Source of the DNA: Microcoleus sp. bin48.metabat.b7b8b9.023
GTDB taxonomy: Bacteria; Cyanobacteriota; Cyanobacteriia; Cyanobacteriales; Microcoleaceae
DNA: 55,746 nt
Assembly: GCF_013299185.1 (NCBI RefSeq)
Contig: NZ_JAAFKG010000052.1
Span: 1-55,746 of the forward strand
Reading direction: 5' to 3'
Shown: piece after piece, positions 6,536 to 15,440 of the stretch
Layout: the number at the start of each line of letters is the position of its first letter
How positions within the stretch are numbered: the stretch's first letter is position 1
Made by a program: the position numbers and the translations under genes
The notes under the pieces: model-generated
What the model was told of the DNA's origin: nothing
Database searches by the model: none
Seen by the model: the letters and a program-made list of their open reading frames with translations, nothing else

Positions 6536-9430
6536 CGCCACAGAATCCCCAGACAAACCCAATCGAATCTGATTTTCCTTCAACGTCTCATAAAACTCCC
6601 TCACCACTTCCTCCGGCGCATCACTATCAGTCCCGCCCGCACCCATTTGATAAATCTCATTCTCCAAATTCTCTTCAATCTGAGGCTTAGTTTCGCACCA
6701 ATCCTTGATTCTTTCAGCTATAACATTCACATTATCCATCGCACCAACATCAATCGCGGATAATTCTGCCACAAATTGCGGTTCCGATATTTTCAATAAC
6801 TTACTAAAAGCCGCCACAATTTCTTCAGGTTTCGCATCATCTGGAAGTGACATTTTCAGACTCCTTAAATCTATTTTTGCAGTTGACAGCGGTAAAGTTT
6901 CGGTTTCGCCAATTAGCGTAAATGCAGCCCAAGCTATGGGACTCGGAAATCGAGCTTTTGTGGTTAGCATAGCACACCGCAAGGCCGCAGCTCGATCGTC
7001 TCCCCGTGCTAAATTTTGGTAGAATTCAGTCATTAGCAACTTGGCTGAAATAACTCCCATATTCCACAACGAAACGATGATGCTGGGGACTCCGGCGAGG
7101 ATGAAGCAGCGCGACAATCCGATGACTCCATCTCCGGTGATTTTACCGCGGCCGGTGCTGCACGCGCTCAATACTACGAGTTCGGAATCGAGTTTTAATT
7201 GCAGGATATCCACGGCATGAATTGCGCCGTCGTCGTCTCCTGATGGTGCTAAAATTATCGCGCCGGGAATGCCGGAACCTTGGAAATCGTCGAGGAGTCC
7301 GTGGGCGGATAAATGGACGATGCGCGTGTTTAGCATCTTGTCTAAAATGGCGACTTTTGTGGCATTTTCTCCGCTAATTGCTTGGGTTCCTAAAGTTGCG
7401 GCGATGGCTTCGGCGGCTTCTTTTGCCCTGGAAAGTTGTTGGAGTTCGTAGGGTTTTTCTTTGAATTTTGGGGCGATGGTTGGATCGCCGACAATTAGGG
7501 CGGCTTGTCTCAATCCTCGCACTCGGTTTTGATGTTCGCGGGTGAGTTCTAATACTTGGATGGATGGGCTGGTGAGGATGGTATGATTTTCGATTAGGTA
7601 GCGGTTGTTGCTATCTTGCAAGGCGGCGAAGGGTACTAAAAATAAGTCGTAGTGGGGGATGAAGATGATGGGGGAATTGGCATCGGTGGGTAGCAAGTCG
7701 ATGATTGGTTCGATCAGGATTTGATGGAGGAGTTGCAGTAGGGGAAAGCCGCCTGTTACGTCTTGTTTGTACTGGGATTCTAGCTGAATTTTGTTGCCTT
7801 GGTCGTCGGTTTCATTGGTGCCGATGGAGACGCGGGTTTTGAGGATGATTTGTTTGAGGGTTTGGTTTTGTTGGTTGAGGGGTTCGAGGTTGGCGGTGCG
7901 ATGGGTGATGTTGCCGTTTGGTTGGATTACCCAGATGTAAAGGTTGTCTGAATCGATAATCGAATATTCTACTATTGTGGAGTTTCTGTCGCGGGCTATT
8001 TGTTGGATTTTGGGGATTGATAATTTATTTGTGATTTCGTTGGTTGCGAAATCATTGGGTGATAAAGTTTTCTGCAATAATTCCACGAAGGCACGAGTAC
8101 GTCCCATTTCAGATATTTCTAGGGCTTCGTCAAATTTAGTTTGGGCGACTAAGACTTTTTGCAGGAGGCGATAGGCATCTGCTTGGGTTTCAAAAAATGA
8201 TATTTTATGGTCATCATTGATTAATTCAGACCGCAGAGTTTCCCTGATTTTGATTGAGGCATAGAGTGTTAATTCTGCTTCTGCGAGTTGGTTGTTTTTG
8301 AATAGAGTTACGCCTAAATTACTGAAAGATATCGACTCTCCCACGCGATCGCCTATTTCCCGTGAAATCACTAAAGACTGTTCGCTAAACTCGATCGCCT
8401 TGTCGTATTGACCTCGGGAATAGTAAGCTAAGCCCAAATTGCCGATGGAAATAGCTTCTCCTTGGCGATCGCCTATTTCCCGTGAAATATCTAAAGACTG
8501 TTGGTGAGACTTAATAACCTTGCCGTATTGACCTAGGGATTGGTAAGTTTTACCCAAATTGCCGATGGAAATAGCTTCTGCTTGGCGATCGCCTATTTCC
8601 CGTGAAATATCTAAAGACTGTTGGTGAGACTTGATCGCCTTGTCATATTCACCTAGGGATTGGTAAGCTGTACCCAAATTGCCAAGGGAATTAGCTTCTC
8701 CTTTGCGATATCCTATTTCCTCTGAAACCTTTCTTGACTGTTCGTGAAACTCGATCGCCTTGTCGTATTGCCCTAGGGAATCGTAAGCATTGCCCAAATT
8801 GCAGAGAGAATTAGCTTCTCCTTGGCGATCGCCTATTTCCCTTTTAATCACTAAAGACTGTTTGTGATCCTCGATCGCCTTGTCGTATTGCCCTAGGGAA
8901 TAGTAAACTAAGCCCGAATTGCCGAGAGAGTTGGCTTCTTGTTTGCGATCTCCTATTTCCCGTGCAACCTTGCAAGACTGATGATGGAACTTAATTGCCT
9001 TGTGGTATTGCCCTAGGGAATAGTAAGCTAATCCCAAATTGCCGATGGAAGCAGCTTCTCCTTGGCGATCGCCTATTTGCTTATAGATAGTTAGTGCCTC
9101 TTCCCAAGACTGTAAAGCTTCTCGAAATTGACTAATTCTATGCTGCTGAATAGCTTGAGCATTCAGTATATTTGCTGTGGCTTGTCGGGTGACTGCCACT
9201 GAGGAGTTGTTATTCCTGCCAAGCAACATCCCTGCACAATTCATCAACCGATTAGCATTATCTAATACGCCAAATTCCCTAAGATTATCTGCCTCTTCTA
9301 GCATTGCAGCCACCAAGCCATCATCCAGCAATTCCGGGTGAGTTTTCAATACCTCCGCTTCTTCGCCGCTGGGACTATTTAGCAGTTGATTTATCAGGTT
9401 GAGATAGGCTTGTTGGCGTTCTGAATTCAT
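6491..9430 (-). CDS. TPR-CHAT domain protein (caspase-like protease candidate)
   Basis: A 979-residue protein. The order is: helical N-terminus (1-80); about eight TPR units of 40 residues (about 85-385) with the consensus LGNLGLAYYSLGQYDKAI, separated by EIGDRQGEA segments; a linker; and a CHAT domain (about 600-860) of the caspase superfamily with the expected His710 in VHLSAHG and Cys757 in LSACSTG. CHAT proteases cleave protein targets after TPR-mediated recognition, as in the CRISPR-associated TPR-CHAT protease; many bacterial members belong to conflict or cell-death systems. A further extension of about 110 residues follows the protease. The last residues (GEEGPGGG and stop) are written by REP repeat sequence, so the native end has probably been replaced or extended. 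ATG at 9430. The substrate is unknown. Confidence 0.88.
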   Translation of the reverse strand: MNSERQQAYLNLINQLLNSPSGEEAEVLKTHPELLDDGLVAAMLEEADNLREFGVLDNANRLMNCAGMLLGRNNNSSVAVTRQATANILNAQAIQQHRISQFREALQSWEEALTIYKQIGDRQGEAASIGNLGLAYYSLGQYHKAIKFHHQSCKVAREIGDRKQEANSLGNSGLVYYSLGQYDKAIEDHKQSLVIKREIGDRQGEANSLCNLGNAYDSLGQYDKAIEFHEQSRKVSEEIGYRKGEANSLGNLGTAYQSLGEYDKAIKSHQQSLDISREIGDRQAEAISIGNLGKTYQSLGQYGKVIKSHQQSLDISREIGDRQGEAISIGNLGLAYYSRGQYDKAIEFSEQSLVISREIGDRVGESISFSNLGVTLFKNNQLAEAELTLYASIKIRETLRSELINDDHKISFFETQADAYRLLQKVLVAQTKFDEALEISEMGRTRAFVELLQKTLSPNDFATNEITNKLSIPKIQQIARDRNSTIVEYSIIDSDNLYIWVIQPNGNITHRTANLEPLNQQNQTLKQIILKTRVSIGTNETDDQGNKIQLESQYKQDVTGGFPLLQLLHQILIEPIIDLLPTDANSPIIFIPHYDLFLVPFAALQDSNNRYLIENHTILTSPSIQVLELTREHQNRVRGLRQAALIVGDPTIAPKFKEKPYELQQLSRAKEAAEAIAATLGTQAISGENATKVAILDKMLNTRIVHLSAHGLLDDFQGSGIPGAIILAPSGDDDGAIHAVDILQLKLDSELVVLSACSTGRGKITGDGVIGLSRCFILAGVPSIIVSLWNMGVISAKLLMTEFYQNLARGDDRAAALRCAMLTTKARFPSPIAWAAFTLIGETETLPLSTAKIDLRSLKMSLPDDAKPEEIVAAFSKLLKISEPQFVAELSAIDVGAMDNVNVIAERIKDWCETKPQIEENLENEIYQMGAGGTDSDAPEEVVREFYETLKENQIRLGLSGDSVAVEAPAVGEEGPGGG

Positions 9431-9529
9431 GGCGATTTGGGATTTGGGATGGTTCGCTCTATTAATTTATTATCGCTGAAACTCATCTGTTTGGGGCGGG
9501 CGATGCCAAGATTTTTGTAGGCGGGGCCA

Positions 9530-9794
9530 GAAACCGGGTTTTTTCCGAGGATATCGATACACCGCCTAAAGACTGCGAAAAACCCGGTTTCTTTGGTTTT
9601 TGTCGTAGTCTTGGACTTGTGGGGTGGCGAGAAACCGGGTTTTTTCCAGAATAGTTGGTTACAGTCAGTGATTTGGGCAAAAACCCGGTTTCTGAGATTT
9701 TGGGTGGAGGCGAGAAACCGGGTTTTTTTCGAGAATGTCGATACACAGCCTAAAAACTGCGAAAAACCCGGTTTCTTTGGTTTCTGTCGTAGTC
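9530..9794. repeat. Three GAAACCGGGTTTTTT inverted-repeat units
   Basis: Six half-sites alternate as GAAACCGGGTTTTTT and AAAAACCCGGTTTC at 9530/9577, 9631/9679 and 9713/9761. The first and third units (9530-9610 and 9713-9794) are near copies over about 80 bp, including the spacer and the trailing TTGTCGTAGTC. The same palindrome recurs at 49201-49266. The block lies upstream of the TPR-CHAT gene and downstream of the deaminase gene, both on the minus strand. Confidence 0.88.
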
Positions 9795-9836
9795 ACTGCT
9801 TCGCACCTTCGCGGTTCGTTAAATATATATTCTTTG

Positions 9837-10874
9837 CTAATTAACGATCGCACCAACCGACTCATGCTGCAACAAACCAGTCAGCATCTTCACGGGCCGC
9901 CCGTCATAGGGCCACGCAAAAGCATGGCGGAAAGCAGCATCTTGACACGCTTGTAACTGCCGAAAATCAATAATATCCAGAGTCAACAAATTCTCGTACT
10001 CAAAAGGCAGTCGCACGTTGTGCAATCCCGCGTTGTCGGTGCAAATGGCAATATCGACACCAGCCTCAAAACATCGATCGAACACAACCTTCAATTCCCG
10101 CATATCCTGCAAGGTTCCCGTTTTGAGATAGGTAGTCGGGCAAACCTCCAAGCATTGACCTCTACGCGCCACCTCTGGCAACAGTTCGGGATATTTTAAC
10201 GGAATTTGAATCCCGTGACCAATCCGCATCAGATAGGGCAGAAGTTCGGGATAACAGCCAGATGTAGTTTCGTAGAGATGTCCGGTTGTGTTAATGCCGA
10301 TCGACCTTGCGTACTCATACAATCCCACAAATTCGTCCAGGCGATCGCCAATAGCAGCATCACCGCCCGCAAGATCGATCGCACAAACATATTCTCCCAT
10401 TTGTGCCGCCAAATCCACGATCGCCCGATTCACCTCATAGGGCAAACGCGAGTGCATACACAAAATTTGGCTAGTCACAATTGGACAATCAGTAATTTGA
10501 CTTGCCTTACCCACAACTTGGACAATTTCTGCCATCAAATCAATGCGTTTTGACTGTTCCAAATGCTCAGGAGTCCGCAAATAAGGCGTATAGCGCAACT
10601 CCAAATAAGCCAGATTTTCAAATACGTAAGCCCCCCGCATCAACCGATAGATAAAATAAGGCAAAGTCTCAACAGTTTGCACGCTTTCTACCAGCGTGTG
10701 CAGTTCCAAATACTCGTCGAGAGTATTGCGGGGACGAGTGTAAAACTCCTCAAAAGCGGAATATTGTTGAAAGCGATCGACCATTTCGGCATTATGGCGA
10801 TCGAAATACCGCCACAAAATTCGAGGAACCACAGAACCACCTAGATGTCGGTGCAACTCAGCGTGTAAAGTCAT
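9837..10874 (-). CDS. Adenosine deaminase family protein, divergent
   Basis: A 345-residue amidohydrolase-fold protein related to adenosine deaminase, which converts adenosine to inosine. Zinc and catalytic residues can be placed: His8 and His10 in ELHRHLGG, His199 and Glu202 in GHLYE (the HAGE motif with the same H-x-x-E spacing), His220 in IGHG, and Asp280 in CTDN. The usual TDDP motif reads TDNA, so the second Asp, which contacts the purine in mouse ADA, is Asn281. This suggests altered substrate choice (for example a modified adenosine or nucleotide), so I give no gene symbol. It is transcribed away from purA, which lies 372 bp off, so both genes flank adenine-nucleotide metabolism. ATG at 10874. 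Confidence 0.8.
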   Translation of the reverse strand: MTLHAELHRHLGGSVVPRILWRYFDRHNAEMVDRFQQYSAFEEFYTRPRNTLDEYLELHTLVESVQTVETLPYFIYRLMRGAYVFENLAYLELRYTPYLRTPEHLEQSKRIDLMAEIVQVVGKASQITDCPIVTSQILCMHSRLPYEVNRAIVDLAAQMGEYVCAIDLAGGDAAIGDRLDEFVGLYEYARSIGINTTGHLYETTSGCYPELLPYLMRIGHGIQIPLKYPELLPEVARRGQCLEVCPTTYLKTGTLQDMRELKVVFDRCFEAGVDIAICTDNAGLHNVRLPFEYENLLTLDIIDFRQLQACQDAAFRHAFAWPYDGRPVKMLTGLLQHESVGAIVN

Positions 10875-11179
10875 GCGATTTTAGATTTGAGATTTTGGAT
10901 TGAAGAATTGAAAAGATTGAGGAATTGAAGGATTAAAAGATTGAAGGATTTGTAATTTAGTTCTGGGCGCATCGGTGCCCAGAAATCGGTCTTTCCCAAA
11001 TACTAGCCAATAACCTCAAGCAGGTAAACTGTTCCAAATTTAAGCTGCACATTGGATTCCCATAAAAACCAATCACATTCTCTCCCATCTCCCCCTCTCC
11101 CCCTCTCCTCGGATCATCCTGAGAGTCTTTTCTTGAGAGCAATACAGCCTCACTTCTCTAAATTGTAACAAAAATTAAT
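10875..11179. other. Intergenic region between the deaminase gene and purA
   Basis: No credible gene. Near 10888-10950 there is a run of imperfect TTGAAGGATT/TTGAGGAATTGAA direct repeats, and near 11085-11110 a pyrimidine run CCATCTCCCCCTCTCC. The region must hold the deaminase promoter, but I cannot place it with confidence. Confidence 0.5.
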
Positions 11180-11208
11180 TTGACATCCGGGACGCATTCG
11201 TACATAAT
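11180..11208 (+). promoter_or_regulatory. Sigma70-type promoter for purA
   Basis: TTGACA at 11180-11185 and CATAAT at 11203-11208 are separated by exactly 17 bp. Transcription would start near 11215, leaving an untranslated leader of about 30 bases before the purA TTG start. The -35 is a perfect consensus and the -10 has one mismatch. Confidence 0.75.
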
Positions 11209-11228
11209 CGGAGTTTGTGTCAACCTGA

Positions 11229-12587
<1,359 letters not shown>

Positions 12588-12606
12588 AGCTGATGCAACA
12601 GTAGCT

Positions 12607-12665
12607 GTAGGGTGCGTCGCCATCAAAAATCCTAAAAAAGAGAGACAATCTCGCAGCGACGCACC
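12607..12665. repeat. Inverted repeat, GGTGCGTCGC family
   Basis: GGTGCGTCGC (12611-12620) pairs perfectly with GCGACGCACC (12656-12665) around a 35-bp A-rich spacer. It begins 20 bp after purA and could serve as its terminator. Related units occur at 13507-13570 and 55568-55623. Confidence 0.75.
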
Positions 12666-12701
12666 GGTGTATGCAGTCTTTCAGGAAACAACCGTAATTA
12701 A

Positions 12702-13073
12702 ATGTTAGATCTTATTTTTTACGAGTTCAAAATTAATCAGCCACCGCACTATGTCGAAATGTCTGAAGACGTTTACGAGTGGTTGACAAGATCGGAATTT
12801 TCCAAAATTGGCACATCTGTTCCCACAAATATTTTGATAGATGAAGAAGACGAGAAGCTACCTGTAGTTGAGTTAGATCGAGATATTCGCCAGAAGTTCA
12901 GAAATTTTTTCCGAGATGCAATTATCTGCGAAAGCGATACCGTCCTCACCAAGCTGGGAGATTCTCCTGTCAAAGAAGAATATCAAGCAGCAACCTACCG
13001 TTTGAGGAAATTACTGGACTTGCTAAAATGTGTTGAAAACGAAGATTATCAGTATCTTCAGCGAGTCCTTTGA
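12702..13073 (+). CDS. Small acidic protein of unknown function, copy 1
   Basis: I do not recognise the family. This 123-residue acidic cytosolic protein has no membrane segment or signal peptide. It is a paralogue of the next gene: shared blocks are YEWL, the S(E/Q)FSKIG stretch, LPVVEL/LPLVEL, a DI/EIRQKF-like helix, LGDSP(V/S)KEEYQ and YRLRK(L/M)L(D/E)LLKCVENE. The conserved C-terminal helix is the strongest match. The pair lies 17-37 bp apart depending on the start and is probably co-transcribed. ATG at 12702 without a clear Shine-Dalgarno sequence. Confidence 0.8.
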   Translation: MLDLIFYEFKINQPPHYVEMSEDVYEWLTRSEFSKIGTSVPTNILIDEEDEKLPVVELDRDIRQKFRNFFRDAIICESDTVLTKLGDSPVKEEYQAATYRLRKLLDLLKCVENEDYQYLQRVL

Positions 13074-13110
13074 ATGAGTTTCTGGATGTTTGCGAGAAGG
13101 AGTAATCCCA

Positions 13111-13479
13111 ATGTTTGACATCAGTTTTTATTCAGCCAATGGTGAACCGTCTGATAGTGTAATAATCACAGCAGCTACTTACGAGTGGTTAGCAAAATCA
13201 CAATTTTCCAAAATAGGTGGTGCATCAATCGACACTGAAATTTACCTAGATGAAGAAAATGTAATTCTGCCTCTAGTAGAATTAAATCAAGAGATTCGCC
13301 AGCAGTTCAAGAAAATGTTCAGCCAAGAAATCATTAGTGAAAGCGATGCAGTTCTGAATAAGCTGGGTGATTCCCCTTCCAAAGAAGAGTATCAATCAGG
13401 AACGTACCGTCTGAGAAAAATGCTGGAATTGCTGAAGTGCGTGGAAAACGAAAATTATCAATACCTTCAGCGAATTTAA
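13111..13479 (+). CDS. Small acidic protein of unknown function, copy 2
   Basis: A 122-residue paralogue of the preceding gene, with no recognised family. An upstream TTG at 13090 would keep the frame, but the ATG at 13111 is preferred: it is preceded by GAAGGAG at good spacing, and the resulting start (MFDISFY) aligns with copy 1 (MLDLIFY). The conserved C-terminal part (YRLRKMLELLKCVENENYQY) is almost identical between copies. Tandem duplication followed by divergence of the N-terminal half is the simplest history. A role in binding a partner through the conserved C-terminal helices is only a guess. Confidence 0.8.
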   Translation: MFDISFYSANGEPSDSVIITAATYEWLAKSQFSKIGGASIDTEIYLDEENVILPLVELNQEIRQQFKKMFSQEIISESDAVLNKLGDSPSKEEYQSGTYRLRKMLELLKCVENENYQYLQRI

Positions 13480-13506
13480 TCTGGAGTTACGCAACTAGCC
13501 CAATTA

Positions 13507-13570
13507 GTAGGGTTCGTCAGTTGATAACACGTAAATTTTTCGTCATAAACTTAATACTGACGCACCCTAC
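13507..13570. repeat. Inverted repeat, GTAGGGTKCGTCAG family
   Basis: GTAGGGTTCGTCAG (13507-13520) pairs with CTGACGCACCCTAC (13557-13570) with one mismatch, around an AT-rich spacer. It lies just after the small paralogue pair and may terminate it. It has the same outer arm design as 12607-12665 and 55568-55623. Confidence 0.78.
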
Positions 13571-13631
13571 AAGCTAGTTAAAGTGTGACAGTACCGGACA
13601 TTCTCAATCGCTGAAACCATTGCTATTATTA

Positions 13632-13671
13632 CCTCTTCCTTCTTCCTTCTTCCTTCTTCCTTCTTCCTTCT
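13632..13671. repeat. Pyrimidine microsatellite (CTTCTTC heptamer)
   Basis: About five tandem copies of a 7-bp CTTCTTC unit. It lies in the upstream region of the L25 gene, about 70 bp before its start. Confidence 0.9.
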
Positions 13672-13738
13672 GCTATAAGTTCGATCGCACTACCACAATT
13701 CTGGTAAAATGTGAAAACAATCAACAGAAAGTCACAAA

Positions 13739-14341
13739 ATGGAACTCGCAGTAGAATGTCAAAAGCGGGCAGAAGGCAGCAAACCTAACGCCCTCCGCCG
13801 CTCCGGATTGATTCCCGCCGTCCTCTACGGGCACAAAGGCTCTGAATCCATTTCCCTTACCGTCAAAGCCAAAACAGTTGAAACCCTGCTCAAAAAACAC
13901 GCAGTCAACAACACCCTCATCGATCTCAGCATTCCTGAACTCTCTTGGAGCGGAAAAACATTGCTCAGAGAAGTTCAAGTTCATCCTTGGAAAGGTTTTC
14001 CTTACCACCTGAGCTTTTTCTCCGTAGCAACTCAAGACAACCTGGAAGTTGAAGTGTCTTTGCATTTCGTCGGCGAATCTGTGGGCGTCAAGTTAGAAGG
14101 CGGTATGTTAGAAACTGTGCTGACGCAAATCGCAGTTAAGTGCAAACCTGATAGCATTCCTGATGCAATTGAAGTAGATATTTCTAATTTGAAGGTAGGC
14201 GATGCGCTGCACATTCACGAATTAGTTTTACCTGCGGGAGCAGAAGCTCTGGGCGATCCAACTCAGGTGGTAGTTACCGTGCTGGGAACTAAAGCCAGCC
14301 CTGAAGAAGCAGCAGAAGAAGCAGCAGCCGCCGCAGCTTGA
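13739..14341 (+). CDS. rplY: 50S ribosomal protein L25/general stress protein Ctc
   Basis: A 200-residue long-form L25 (CTC/TL5 type). The N-terminal 5S-rRNA-binding domain carries the family pattern ([23 protein letters not shown], then [14 protein letters not shown]), followed by the C-terminal TL5 beta domain (about 95-185, with [20 protein letters not shown]) and an acidic alanine-rich tail ([12 protein letters not shown]). It binds 5S rRNA in the central protuberance of the large subunit. ATG at 13739. A TGGTAAAAT sequence about 30 bp upstream could be a -10 element, but no matching -35 was found. Confidence 0.95.
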   Translation: MELAVECQKRAEGSKPNALRRSGLIPAVLYGHKGSESISLTVKAKTVETLLKKHAVNNTLIDLSIPELSWSGKTLLREVQVHPWKGFPYHLSFFSVATQDNLEVEVSLHFVGESVGVKLEGGMLETVLTQIAVKCKPDSIPDAIEVDISNLKVGDALHIHELVLPAGAEALGDPTQVVVTVLGTKASPEEAAEEAAAAAA

Positions 14342-14380
14342 TCGGTAATTGATAAGATTTGCTAACTAATAGTTGACATT

Positions 14381-14418
14381 GAGGCGATCGCTTTCTCCAA
14401 AAAGGGCGATCGTTTTTT
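14381..14418 (+). terminator. Possible HIP1-based terminator after rplY
   Basis: Two CGATCG palindromes (in GAGGCGATCGC and GGGCGATCG) can pair into a stem of 6-9 bp with a 15-base loop, followed at once by TTTTTT. It lies 40 bp after rplY and before the convergent Uma2 gene. Confidence 0.4.
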
Positions 14419-14463
14419 GCAAAAAAGCAGTTATGGTTTTTGGGCGATCGCACTTTGCTATAC

Positions 14464-15102
14464 TCAGCCTTGAATCTGCTGTCGCACCCATTGACGAAAA
14501 TCTATCTCTGCGGCAACTTCATCAATGAAAGCTGCTTCTAGAAATTCGTATAAATCCGTTTTTTCAATAATCGGAAAAGTCGGAGATCGATCGCACTCGA
14601 CATAAGCCCCATCGACTAATTGCAGAATCCGCCATACCCGCCCGTTAAACCGCCAAAACTCAGGCACTCCCATACTCGCATAGAGTGTATTTTTATTGAG
14701 ATCCGTATGGGTAATATCCACTTCCACAACTAAATCCGGGGCAGGATCGACATTCAAATTAACCGGGCGATCGGCAACTAAGGCATAATTCTGGATATAG
14801 TACCCATTGTCGGGTTCGGCGCTCTTGAGTAAGTCTTCGCGATCGAGCGTAGTCGAGCCCATCGTCTTCATTTTCATGCCCATTTCAACCACAAGGACTC
14901 TAATAAAGCGTTCAATCAAGCGAGCAGAGCGTTCGTGTCCTTCGAGGGACTTGGTAATTTCTAATACTCCGTTATCGTAGGTAAAACGGGCGCGGGTGCG
15001 CTCCGCCAGCAAACTTTGAATTTGCTTAAAGGCCTGCCAATCGAGGTCGCGAAAGGTGAGGCGCTTTTCTCCGACAAGTTGAGGTGGTGGCTCTAACAAC
15101 AT
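14464..15102 (-). CDS. Uma2 family (DUF820) endonuclease-like protein
   Basis: A 212-residue protein of the Uma2/DUF820 group, a PD-(D/E)XK-fold family greatly expanded in cyanobacteria with no settled role. Typical features are FRDLDWQAFKQIQSLL, FTYDNGVLEI, the core PAPDLVVEVDITH with Asp, Glu and Asp in nuclease-like positions, and PEFWRFNGRVWRILQL. A TTG one codon earlier is possible, but ATG at 15102 is the natural start. It is convergent with rplY. It stands alone with no transposase or toxin partner. Confidence 0.85.
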   Translation of the reverse strand: MLLEPPPQLVGEKRLTFRDLDWQAFKQIQSLLAERTRARFTYDNGVLEITKSLEGHERSARLIERFIRVLVVEMGMKMKTMGSTTLDREDLLKSAEPDNGYYIQNYALVADRPVNLNVDPAPDLVVEVDITHTDLNKNTLYASMGVPEFWRFNGRVWRILQLVDGAYVECDRSPTFPIIEKTDLYEFLEAAFIDEVAAEIDFRQWVRQQIQG

Positions 15103-15105
15103 CAA

Positions 15106-15440
15106 AATTACCGCAATTTAAGCCAAAGTTGACAGAACATTTACTGTTAATTATTGTAATATATTTCTTCAATAAGTCTTGTGGTGCAGGCATCCTGAGT
15201 GCGATCGCTAGCTGTTCAACCGTTGGCTGGCGCGTGCAAGGCAACTAGAGAGGCGGTTGAAGCCCCCCATTGAGCAGCGAAATCAAAAAAAATCCCAGCC
15301 ACCGGCTTCTTTCCAGCGCCGGAGTCAAAAAAATTAAGACTTAGGGGAACAAGCCTGCTACTGTTAGTGTCAAACGCAAGTATAATTATTTAACGTTTCG
15401 ACTACCCTATTTAATTGCTGCCTCAGTCGCCACCGCCCCT
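15106..15440. promoter_or_regulatory. Upstream region of the TPR-glycosyltransferase run
   Basis: No gene. A perfect TATAAT lies at 15381-15386, 55 bp before the ATG at 15441, but no good -35 sits 17 bp upstream, so a sigma70 call is weak. The divergent Uma2 gene also starts here. No other structure seen. Confidence 0.35.

Noticed and set aside
6293..6572. Overlapping plus-strand frames of 60 and 83 codons
   Set aside because: Entirely inside REP repeats and the end of the CHAT gene.
9483..9865. Overlapping short frames on both strands
   Set aside because: Produced by the GAAACCGGG inverted repeats.
10957..11142. Minus-strand 61-codon frame between the deaminase gene and purA
   Set aside because: No family resemblance and low-complexity pyrimidine/purine content; likely chance.
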